A stretch of DNA of 64,000 nt from Spirochaetota bacterium (GTDB lineage Bacteria > Spirochaetota > Spirochaetia > Treponematales > UBA12059). Shown here in pieces: positions 51,730-59,124 of this stretch. Within the stretch, counting starts at the first letter, position 1, and every line of letters starts with the position of its first letter. The stretch is from assembly GCA_018262985.1 (NCBI GenBank), contig JADFDI010000001.1:62001-126000 (forward strand), read 5' to 3'. A program made the position numbers and the translations under genes. Below the pieces are notes generated by a model. The model worked only from the letters and a program-made list of their open reading frames with translations. It made no database searches and was not told the DNA's origin.

Positions 51730-54700
51730 CTACTCCGAAAGGCGCTTCAGCATGGCGCGCGCCAGCGCGGCCGAATCCACCATGTCCTCGGGGTCGCCCA
51801 CCTCGACGGCCTTGGCGAACGAGGCGCGGGCGCGATCCTCGAGGCCGAACGAGAGCGCGAGGAAGCCGTGCGCCACCCAGAGGTCCTCGGGGTCCATGGC
51901 GTGCCGCGACTCGAGCACCTTGCCGAAGGCCGCCCGCGCCTCCTCGTAGCGGCCGGTGGCGCCGTACCAGCACGCGATGGTGTGGACCGCCGCCGAGCCG
52001 CCCTCGAGCAGCTTCCGGTTGAAGCCGGAGTCCTCCAGCGAGCGGAGCTCGTAGCCGTCGATGAAGAGGGCGCTCCAAGCCGCGCTGTTGTAGTCGCCGG
52101 AGTCGGCCAGTCCCGCGGCCATCAGGCCGCGGTAGGCCTCGTGGTATTCGCGCACCTTCCACTGCTGGCCGAACGACCAGGCGAGCAGGCGGACGATCTC
52201 GAGATCCTCGGGGAAGCGTTCCTTGCCCGCGCGGAGCGCCCGCTCGGCCTCCGGCCACAGGTCGAGCGAGCCGAGGCGCCTCGCGATCCGTATCACGTCC
52301 GCGCCCTTTTCGGCGAGGGGTTCGAGCCGGGCGGCAGTCGCCCGCAAGGCCTCGGCGTCCCCCGCGGTCGTCGCGAAGCCGAGGGCGAGGCTGAGGAGCT
52401 CCTTGACGCGCTTCGGGTCGTCCTTCGAGGCCTCGGCTCCGGCGAGGCAGTCGCCGAGCAGCCGCGCGGAGAGCTCCCCGTCGCCCGTGCCCGCGGCGAG
52501 GACCGCGGCGGCGACCGCGAGCTCCACCGGGTCCCGGGAACCCGCCTTGAGCAGCTCGACGCCGAGCTCGTTGAGGCCGTCCTCCCAGGCGGGGTTCACC
52601 TTCGCGGGCGCGGCCATCGCGTCCACCCAGGCTGCCGCCGTTCCGAGCTCGCCCGCCGCGACCAGGGTGCGGACGTAGGCGCCCACGCCCGGGTTGTCGT
52701 CGAAGGCGACGAGGCTCCAGCCATCAGGGCCTTCGAGCAGGGCGACCTCGGCGAGCTTGTCGAGGCCGAGCGCCGGGGCCTCGACGATGCCGAGGACCAC
52801 CGGACCGCTGCGCGCCGTCTTGACCTCGAGGAAGGCTTCGAGGAAATCCATGAGCGCCGCGCCGTTCAAGCCGGATTCGCTGAGCGCGTCCTCGATCTGC
52901 CCGAGGGAATCGTCGAGGCCCGACGAGAAGGCCACCGTCCCGTGGACGCCCGGGGCGAACAGCGCGGGGTCGTGCGGACTCCCCTCGACGGTCGACCGCA
53001 GGAGGGCGAGGACGAGGGATGCGGGGTCGGCGCGCGACTCGTCGGCCGGCGCCGCCTCGGTCTTCACGAGCGACCTGAACTTGGCCGCGAGGTCCGAGAC
53101 CGAGGCGAAGTTCGTGGTGCCCCGGGCGGAGGCCAGAAGCAGGTCGGCCGAGAGGGCGTATTCGCGGCGGGCCACCAGGTCCAGGCCCGCCTGGGCGAGC
53201 GCCGCGCGGCGGCCGGCGGCGTCGGTCCAGATGGATGAGGCGAGCCGGGTGGCGGCGTCGGCTCCGTCGCGGACCGCGGCCGAAGCCAGCAGGTAGTGCC
53301 CGCCCGTCTTGCGGTCCTTGAGCTTGCCGCTCGCCCTGACCAGGTCGTCGTAGCGCCCGAGCTGGAACAGGTCGGCGAGGTAGCGCTCGGCCATGCCTTC
53401 GCCTTCGAGGGAGTCGAACTCGCGATCGAAGGTCTCGACGGCCTCGGCGAGGAGGGCGCCCTCGCCGCGGTGCCGCCCGTCGTCGCCGAACTCGAAGAGG
53501 ATGGCGCGGTTGAACAGGCTCCGTTTGTCGGACGCGTCGAGCTCGTAGGCCTTGAGGAACTCCGCCGCGGCGCGGTCGAGGTCGGCGCCTTCGTCGAGCT
53601 GCACGCCGAACGGGTCGTGGACGAGGGCGAAGGCGAGGTCGCGGTGGGCGTCTGCGGACTCGGGCTCGAGCCTGACGGCCTCCTCGGCCTCCGCGACCGC
53701 GTCCTCGACGAAGCCCGCCGCGACGAGGATGTCGGAGGCCTGCCCGTGGTGGAGCGCCTCGTCGGGGTGCAGCTCCTGCAGCGCGAGCACCGCGTCGAGC
53801 GCCTCGCGATACCGGCCTTCCTCGGCGAGCGCCGCGGCGACGTTCTCGAACGAGGCTCTCGGGGCCGTGGACTTGAAGAAGGCGGCGAGCTTGCGCGCGT
53901 AGTCGGCGTAGGCTTTCGGGGTCAGGCGCTCGGTGTCGAATTCCAGCCGGTACCTGGCCTCGATGACGAGCGGGTCCGGCGAGGAGAAGGCCGCGGCGAT
54001 CGTCGCGGGGCCGAGGTCCAGCTCGAAATCCCGCGGGACGTCGACGGCGCGGAAGCCCGCCGGCGCCTCGACGATGAACTCGAGCAGGGTGACGGGCGCG
54101 TCCGGGTAGTAGAGGTCGCGCTTGCGGGCCGCCTTCGCCTCGTCGTCCTTGAGCGCGTCCGGAAGCAGCTGGAAGAGGGCGCCGGCGGCGAGCGAGGTCT
54201 CGGCGCGCAGCTCGTCGGTCCAGCCCTCGCCCGAGCCCGAGACCTTCAGGCGGATGCCGAAGGGTTCGGCCAGGGCGCGCGGGTCGCCGAAATCCGCCTC
54301 GACCACCTCGCCCTCGTAGGCCGACGATCCGTAGTCGCGCAGGTACTCGAGGTGCTCCTCGCGCGACGCGTCGTCCCAGATCGAGCGCAGCCACTGGTCC
54401 ACGTCGCCCCCGGCGGCGCTCTCCTCCTCGATCGAGACCGCGGCGCCCCGTTCGGAGAGGACTATCCTGCGCGTTTCCTTGTACCAGTCGGAACCCTCGG
54501 CGGCGCCGGGCGAGGTCTCGAGGCCCGTGGTCGAGGGGGACGCGACGAGGGCCTTGCGGCGGCGGTCGCCGCGGGGCAGCTCGCCCGGCCTCGCGTAGTA
54601 CGCGGTCGGATCGAACCAGAGGTCGAGCTCCGGCGCACGGACGATGGCGTGGTCGAAGAGCTCGAGCCCGGGAATGGCGTCGGAGACGTCGTAGCCGGAG

Positions 54701-55848
54701 CCCGAGTCGAGCAGGGCCAGGTGCGCCTCGACGCCCACGGCGCGCAGGGCCGCCGCGAGCAGGGTGGCCTGGTCCTTGCAGTCGCCGTAGCCCGCGGCCA
54801 GGGTTTCGGCGGGCGCGTGCGGGATGACGGCGTTCTCGCCGAAGAGCACCCCGGTGTAGCGGATGGTTCCGCGGACCGCGTCGGCGACCGCCTTGGCGGC
54901 CGCGGCCGGGTCGGCGGCGGGATCGACGGAGCCGAGCGCCGAACGCGCCCAGGCGGCGACGGGGGCGGGGTCCAGGTAGGGTTCGACGGCCTCCGCGTAG
55001 GCGCGGGCCACCGCGTTCCACGAGGCGGCGCTGCCGTACTCGACGAGCGGCGCGAACGGCGCGTCCCAGGGGAGGAGGGGGGGCTCGTCGGCGTAGGCGG
55101 GCAGCGGCCCGAATTCCATCGTCAGGGTCTCGAGACCGTCCTCGACCGCGGTTTCGGTGGAGGTCGCGGCCGTCTCGAGGACGTCCCAGGCGAAGGGCAG
55201 GCCTTCGGGCCGGGTGAAGCTGACGGCGACGCGGGCGACGGGGGCGGAGCGGCCGAGGCGGACGCGGCCGGAAAGCCCGGCGCCGGGCCTGGCCTCGCGC
55301 GTGCGCTCAAGGAGCCGGTACTCGATCAGCGCTCCGGGTTCGAGCCGGGGCAGGGGCGCCGAGATCCGGCGTGCGTCCGAGCGGAGGTTGCCGTCCTGCT
55401 CGCCCGCGCCGGTCTCGACGATGGATGAAGGGTCGAGCGCGGCTTCCTCGCCGCCCGGGTGGACCACTCGCGCGCTCAGGACCGGGCGGTCGGACCTCCA
55501 GGGTTGCCAGCCCGCGTTTAGGATGGACCAGGCCTCGACGCCGTCGGGAGTCAGCACGCGGACGACGGCCCGGATATCGTTCTCGACGTAGCCGTCGCCG
55601 GTGAAGGTGACGCGGATTTCCTCGTCGAGCACCTGCCACGAAGCCTTGGCGTCGGCGGCGACGCCCGAGTGCTTCGCGAGCAGCTCCGCGGCCGTGAGCT
55701 CGAAGGCGGGCGCGGCGGCCGCGTCCGCGGAGGCCGCCGGAGCCGGGGCCGGCGAACCGGCGCAGGAGACGGCGACGAGCAGGGCGGCCGCGGCGAGCGC
55801 GGATAACATCGTGCGGGAGCAAAAGCCGGCGGGTCTTCGTGCGATCAT
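51730..55848 (-). CDS. Large lipoprotein: DUF3857, transglutaminase-like domain and TPR repeats
   Basis: A 1372-residue protein with a lipobox (LLVAVS-C, about residue 29). DUF3857 (about 45-250) is followed by a transglutaminase-like fold with Cys in GYGDCKDQATLL, His in LFDHAIVRAPE and Asp in FDPTAYY, a complete triad. After a beta-rich domain (DUF2569/3858-like), the last 650 residues are helical repeats of TPR type (HPDEALHHGQASDILVAAGFVEDAVAEAEEAVRLEPESADAHRDLAF and similar). Relatives in Bacteroidetes and spirochaetes are surface or periplasmic, and substrates are unknown. ATG 55848 has GAGGAAAA upstream; ATG 55809 is an alternative start closer to the hydrophobic core. Confidence 0.82.
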   Translation of the reverse strand: MIARRPAGFCSRTMLSALAAAALLVAVSCAGSPAPAPAASADAAAAPAFELTAAELLAKHSGVAADAKASWQVLDEEIRVTFTGDGYVENDIRAVVRVLTPDGVEAWSILNAGWQPWRSDRPVLSARVVHPGGEEAALDPSSIVETGAGEQDGNLRSDARRISAPLPRLEPGALIEYRLLERTREARPGAGLSGRVRLGRSAPVARVAVSFTRPEGLPFAWDVLETAATSTETAVEDGLETLTMEFGPLPAYADEPPLLPWDAPFAPLVEYGSAASWNAVARAYAEAVEPYLDPAPVAAWARSALGSVDPAADPAAAAKAVADAVRGTIRYTGVLFGENAVIPHAPAETLAAGYGDCKDQATLLAAALRAVGVEAHLALLDSGSGYDVSDAIPGLELFDHAIVRAPELDLWFDPTAYYARPGELPRGDRRRKALVASPSTTGLETSPGAAEGSDWYKETRRIVLSERGAAVSIEEESAAGGDVDQWLRSIWDDASREEHLEYLRDYGSSAYEGEVVEADFGDPRALAEPFGIRLKVSGSGEGWTDELRAETSLAAGALFQLLPDALKDDEAKAARKRDLYYPDAPVTLLEFIVEAPAGFRAVDVPRDFELDLGPATIAAAFSSPDPLVIEARYRLEFDTERLTPKAYADYARKLAAFFKSTAPRASFENVAAALAEEGRYREALDAVLALQELHPDEALHHGQASDILVAAGFVEDAVAEAEEAVRLEPESADAHRDLAFALVHDPFGVQLDEGADLDRAAAEFLKAYELDASDKRSLFNRAILFEFGDDGRHRGEGALLAEAVETFDREFDSLEGEGMAERYLADLFQLGRYDDLVRASGKLKDRKTGGHYLLASAAVRDGADAATRLASSIWTDAAGRRAALAQAGLDLVARREYALSADLLLASARGTTNFASVSDLAAKFRSLVKTEAAPADESRADPASLVLALLRSTVEGSPHDPALFAPGVHGTVAFSSGLDDSLGQIEDALSESGLNGAALMDFLEAFLEVKTARSGPVVLGIVEAPALGLDKLAEVALLEGPDGWSLVAFDDNPGVGAYVRTLVAAGELGTAAAWVDAMAAPAKVNPAWEDGLNELGVELLKAGSRDPVELAVAAAVLAAGTGDGELSARLLGDCLAGAEASKDDPKRVKELLSLALGFATTAGDAEALRATAARLEPLAEKGADVIRIARRLGSLDLWPEAERALRAGKERFPEDLEIVRLLAWSFGQQWKVREYHEAYRGLMAAGLADSGDYNSAAWSALFIDGYELRSLEDSGFNRKLLEGGSAAVHTIACWYGATGRYEEARAAFGKVLESRHAMDPEDLWVAHGFLALSFGLEDRARASFAKAVEVGDPEDMVDSAALARAMLKRLSE

Positions 55849-55910
55849 CGTTTTTCCTCGCGGCCGGCGGATCCGGCGGGCGAGAAGATAGCACGCGGGC
55901 GGGCGGGGCG

Positions 55911-56330
55911 CTATCGTCCCGGCAGCCGCGCGACGAGCTCGTCCAGTTCCTCGATCCGCCAGGGCTTGGCGAGGTACGCGTCGATCAGGCCCTCCGCCTT
56001 GAAACGTTCGAAGAGGGTGGGATCGTCCGTGCCGCCGCTCAGGATGACTGCCTTGAGTCCCGGGTCGAGCCCTCGCAGCTTCGCGATCAGCTCGGAGCCT
56101 TTCATCACGGGCATCAGCTGGTCCGCCAGCACGAGCGCGACGCGGCCGCCCGAGTCGCGGATTTCCTCGAAGACCGCGATCGCCTCGGGACCGGAACCCG
56201 CCGTCTCGATCTCGTACGCGGCCGACCAGCGGGCGCGGAGTTCCTGCCTGAGGGCGAGCAGGATGATGCGCTCGTCGTCGACGAGCAGCAGGGTCGGCAA
56301 GGGGGCGTCGTCGTCCGTTCGTCCGCTCAC
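55911..56330 (-). CDS. Single-domain response regulator
   Basis: A 139-residue receiver (acid pocket LLVDDERIIL, phospho-acceptor in LADQLMPVMKGSEL, switch ILSGGTDDPTLF, lysine in YLAKPWRIEELDEL). GTG 56330 is the preferred start because GGAGG lies just upstream and the frame before it is mostly Arg/Pro; no ATG lies between. There is no output domain and no adjacent kinase gene, so its partner is unknown. The RpfG/RRM-like SGGTDDPTLF segment is typical of receiver domains from c-di-GMP or chemotaxis-type phosphorelays. A terminator of the upstream RRM gene lies 100 bases away. Confidence 0.82.
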   Translation of the reverse strand: MSGRTDDDAPLPTLLLVDDERIILLALRQELRARWSAAYEIETAGSGPEAIAVFEEIRDSGGRVALVLADQLMPVMKGSELIAKLRGLDPGLKAVILSGGTDDPTLFERFKAEGLIDAYLAKPWRIEELDELVARLPGR

Positions 56331-56433
56331 GGGAGCCTCCGCAATGCGATGATAACGCCCGGCGCCGCGCTCCGCCAGCCTCGGCCCGGGGCCGGCGACG
56401 GTCGCGCGAGGTCGCGGCGCGAGTCGGCGGGGC

Positions 56434-56462
56434 ATGAAAAAGCCGCCCTCGCGGGCGGCTTT
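56434..56462 (-). terminator. Intrinsic terminator of the RRM gene
   Basis: A 10-base stem (56439-56448 with 56453-56462, loop 4) is followed on the minus strand by five T residues (AAAAA at 56437-56441 on the plus strand). It lies 31 bases past the RRM stop codon. Confidence 0.8.
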
Positions 56463-56492
56463 CGCGGGAAGGGCGGCGGACCGCCCTTCGGC

Positions 56493-56765
56493 CTAGTAGC
56501 GGTTACCGTCGCGGCGGGGCTTGTCCATCGCCTCGTTCACCTTGATGTTGCGGCCGTCGAGGTCGATGCCGTTGGTGCCGGAGATGGCGGCGGCGGCCTC
56601 CGCCTCGGTCGACATCTCCACGAAGCCGAAGCCCTTGGAGGAGCCGGAGTCGCGATCGGTGATGATCTTCGCGGACACGACGTTGCCGTACTGCTGGAAG
56701 AGGTCGCGGAGGCCGTCCTCGTAGGTGTTGAAGCTGAGGTTGCCGACGTAGAGTTTCTTGCCCAT
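56493..56765 (-). CDS. Small RRM-type RNA-binding protein
   Basis: A 90-residue protein consisting of one RNA recognition motif: RNP2 KLYVGNLSF (residues 4-12) and RNP1 KGFGFVEM (about 44-51), with the aromatic residues that stack on RNA bases. The tail AMDKPRRDGNRY is short and basic. Such proteins are found in spirochaetes, cyanobacteria and some Proteobacteria and are often cold-induced. A long 5' leader lies upstream of the ATG and an intrinsic terminator follows. The RNA targets are unknown. Confidence 0.9.
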   Translation of the reverse strand: MGKKLYVGNLSFNTYEDGLRDLFQQYGNVVSAKIITDRDSGSSKGFGFVEMSTEAEAAAAISGTNGIDLDGRNIKVNEAMDKPRRDGNRY

Positions 56766-57000
56766 GACTGGAATCCTTCGCCCGGTTTATCGGGCGTCTC
56801 GAATGTGCCCGCGAAAAAGCGGACAGAGCAGAATCATGGACGGTGGGTATGCGGTTCGCGCGGACGCGTAGGCAGGCAGGGTCCAAGGTTTTGTTCACCA
56901 TCACCGTAGCACGGGCGCGAAAAGAAAGATACCCCCGCGCGCCGAATGCCGCGTCAAGCCGGAACCCGGGTCCCCGCGCCGTTCCGGAGCGACGATCCCG

Positions 57001-57474
57001 CTACTCCGCCGCGGGCAGTTCCTCGAGCAGCGCGTCCTCGCGGAGGTCGAGCTCGATCCGCATCTCCTCGATGCGGGCGGCGCGGATGCCCTCGTTGACC
57101 TCGGAGAGCCGGGAGCCGAGCACGTCGTCGAAGAGCCGGACCACGCGCTGGAGGGGACGGGCTTCCGGCCGGATCGAGCGGAGCGCCCTGCCCGCAGCCT
57201 CCTCGTCGTCGACGTCGAAGAAGGAGAGCCTGAGGACGCGCTCGAAGCGCTCCCGGAACAGTTCCGGCACCCGCGTGCCGGGCACCTTCGGGGAGAGGAA
57301 ACCCCGCGGGTTGCCGATCGAGACGAGGAAACGTCCGACCTCGCCGCCGCGGCGCAGGCGGTCCGCGAGCTCGTTCTCGCCGAAGGCCTGGACGGGCGGA
57401 AGCGCTCCGCTTCCTTCGGAGGGGGTTTCGCGGGGTGCGTCCGGGGGGCGGTCGGAGCTTTCGTGCGCGAGCAT
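57001..57474 (-). CDS. Conserved-looking protein of unknown function
   Basis: A 157-residue soluble protein. I place the start at ATG 57474, which is 7 bases from a -10 box; the upstream ATG 57486 would overlap that box. The sequence FLVSIGNPRGFLSPKVPGTR with RVLRLSFFDVDDEEAAG slightly resembles the N-terminal part of cysteine phosphatase-like proteins, but the CX5R loop that would follow is absent, so this is only a weak resemblance. The C-terminus is helical and acidic. Codon composition matches the neighbours. Confidence 0.6.
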   Translation of the reverse strand: MLAHESSDRPPDAPRETPSEGSGALPPVQAFGENELADRLRRGGEVGRFLVSIGNPRGFLSPKVPGTRVPELFRERFERVLRLSFFDVDDEEAAGRALRSIRPEARPLQRVVRLFDDVLGSRLSEVNEGIRAARIEEMRIELDLREDALLEELPAAE

Positions 57475-57481
57475 GCGCCAA

Positions 57482-57509
57482 ACCATATCCCCCGCGCGGG
57501 AACCGTCAA
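57482..57509 (-). promoter_or_regulatory. Promoter of the unknown gene at 57001-57474
   Basis: On the minus strand: TTGACG (57509-57504), 16 bases, TATGGT (57487-57482), then 7 bases to ATG 57474. It predicts a leaderless message and fixes the start codon. Confidence 0.55.
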
Positions 57510-57543
57510 GGTCGGTCCCGGTCCCGGATTCCGCGAATTTTCA

Positions 57544-57575
57544 TTGACTCCGAAATGAAGGTGTAATATATACAC
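57544..57575 (+). promoter_or_regulatory. NrtR-type operator overlapping a sigma70 promoter
   Basis: TTGACT (57544-57549), 17 bases, TATATA (57567-57572) is overlapped by the inverted repeat GTGTA-ATATA-TACAC (57561-57575). The form fits NrtR-family operators that control NAD metabolism, and the gene just downstream encodes an NrtR-like protein, so autoregulation is likely. This AT-rich patch stands out in its GC-rich surroundings. Confidence 0.7.
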
Positions 57576-57628
57576 TAACAAAAGGCGAACCACTGCGGCG
57601 CGGCAGTCCGCGAGGGAGGCTCCGCATC

Positions 57629-58318
57629 ATGGAATACCGATACCCGTACCCCCATCCGGCGTTGACGGTGGACTGCGCCGTCTTCGGCCTCGACGAAGGC
57701 CGGCTCAAGGTGCTGCTCGTCGAGCGCGGCGAGGAGCCATACAAGGGCGCCTGGGCTTTGCCCGGCGGCTTCGTGCGCCTCGACGAAAGCCTCGAAGCGG
57801 CCGCGCTCCGCGAGCTCGAGGAGGAGACCGGCGTCCGGGAGCTCTACCTGGAGCAGCTCGGCGCCTTCGGCGAGCCGGGCCGCGACCCTCGCGAGCGCGT
57901 GGTCACCGTGGCCTACTTCGCGATCGTCAACCTGTTCGACCACCCGGCGCGCGGAGGCTCGGACGCGAGCGCCGCCGCCTGGTTCGAAGCCGACGCTCCG
58001 CCGCGGCTCGCCTTCGACCACGCCGACATCCTCGCCGCCGCCCTCGACCGGCTTCGCGGCAAGCTCCGCCGCGAGCCGCTCGCCTTCGAGTTCCTGCCCC
58101 GCGCGTTCACGTTGACCCAGCTGCAACGCTTCTACGAGACCGTGCTCGGAGCGCCGCTCGACAAGCGCAACTTCCGCAAGAAGGTCCTCTCCTACGGCAT
58201 CCTCGAGGAGCTCGACGAGTTCGAGGCCGGCGCGGCCCACCGGGCGGCGCGGCTCCACCGCTTCGACCGCGACGCCTGGGAACGGCTCCGCGCTTCCGAA
58301 GGGAGCTACAGCGTATGA
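57629..58318 (+). CDS. nrtR: NrtR-like Nudix transcriptional regulator
   Basis: A 229-residue protein: an N-terminal Nudix domain (TVDCAVFGLDEGRLKVLLVERGEEP, Nudix box GGFVRLDESLEAAALRELEEETGV) and a C-terminal winged helix (TLTQLQRFYETVLGAPLDKRNFRKKVLSYGILEELDEF), the NrtR architecture. NrtR regulators bind ADP-ribose or related NAD products and repress NAD genes. In many NrtRs the Nudix box is degenerate; here it is intact, so ADP-ribose hydrolysis may be retained. GGGAGG lies upstream of ATG 57629. It overlaps the sirtuin gene (ATGA) and follows its own operator. Confidence 0.87.
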   Translation: MEYRYPYPHPALTVDCAVFGLDEGRLKVLLVERGEEPYKGAWALPGGFVRLDESLEAAALRELEEETGVRELYLEQLGAFGEPGRDPRERVVTVAYFAIVNLFDHPARGGSDASAAAWFEADAPPRLAFDHADILAAALDRLRGKLRREPLAFEFLPRAFTLTQLQRFYETVLGAPLDKRNFRKKVLSYGILEELDEFEAGAAHRAARLHRFDRDAWERLRASEGSYSV

Positions 58319-59124
58319 GCGACTTGAACCATACGGCCTCGGGCGGGCGGGAACAGTCCCGCTTCGACCCGTTCGCCTACAGGAACGTCGTGGTCCTCAC
58401 GGGGGCCGGCGTCTCGGTCGCCTCGGGCATCCGGCCCTACCGCGGGCCGGGAGGGCTCTGGAACGACGCGACGCTCGCGCGGCTCGCGGACATCGAAACC
58501 TTCGTGGCCGAACCGCTCGAGGTGTGGCGGCACTGGTGGAAGCTCCGCGAGCTCGCCCGAGGCGCGGAGCCGAACCCGGCCCACCTCGCGCTCGCGGCCT
58601 TCGAGCGCTCGCGGTCCGCGGGAAGTTCCATCACCCTGGTCACCCAGAACGTGGACGGCCTCCACGGGCGCGCGGGCAGCCGCGCCCTGGTCGAGTACCA
58701 CGGCAACGCGCTCCGCACGCGCTGCTCGAACCCCCGCTGCTCCCTCGAGCCCTACGACGACCGGACCGCGTCGGGCGATGCGGTCCCGCGCTGCCCGCGC
58801 TGCGGCGCGAACCTCAGACCCGACATCGTGCTCTTCGGCGAGTCCATCCCCGAGGCGGCCCGGGAGGCAGTCGAGCGCGCCCTCGCGGCCTGCGACCTCT
58901 TCGTCGCGATCGGCACCTCGGCCACGGTCTATCCGGCCGCGCTCTTCGTCGACATCGCCAAGCGTCGCGGCGCGCGCACGGTCTACCTCAACCTCCAGGG
59001 CCTCGACGCCCTCGGCGGGTCCGGCGACTTCGACGAGGAGATCCTCGGCCCCGCGGAGCTCCTCGCGCCGCGCTACTTCGCGCCGGGCGCCGGCGCTTCC
59101 GCCGCCGCGGGCGGCGCGCCGTGA
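58315..59124 (+). CDS. Sirtuin (NAD-dependent deacylase)
   Basis: A 269-residue Sir2 protein with GAGVSVASGI (about residues 30-39), TQNVDGLHG, the catalytic histidine in EYHGN, and two zinc-finger pairs (RCSNPRC, CPRCGANLRPD). Sirtuins use NAD to remove acyl groups from lysine, releasing nicotinamide and O-acyl-ADP-ribose; some ADP-ribosylate proteins. The length and fold are closest to CobB-type class III enzymes, but the Tyr/Arg pair that binds acidic acyl groups is not clearly conserved (the region reads WRHWWKLRELARGAEPNPAH). It is translationally coupled to nrtR before it and to the ADP-ribosylglycohydrolase after it. O-acyl-ADP-ribose or protein ADP-ribose turnover is therefore the likely theme. 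Confidence 0.87.
   Translation: MSDLNHTASGGREQSRFDPFAYRNVVVLTGAGVSVASGIRPYRGPGGLWNDATLARLADIETFVAEPLEVWRHWWKLRELARGAEPNPAHLALAAFERSRSAGSSITLVTQNVDGLHGRAGSRALVEYHGNALRTRCSNPRCSLEPYDDRTASGDAVPRCPRCGANLRPDIVLFGESIPEAAREAVERALAACDLFVAIGTSATVYPAALFVDIAKRRGARTVYLNLQGLDALGGSGDFDEEILGPAELLAPRYFAPGAGASAAAGGAP

Noticed and set aside
57001..57474. Tyrosine phosphatase-like identity for the unknown protein
   Set aside because: Only an N-terminal segment is reminiscent; the CX5R catalytic loop is absent.
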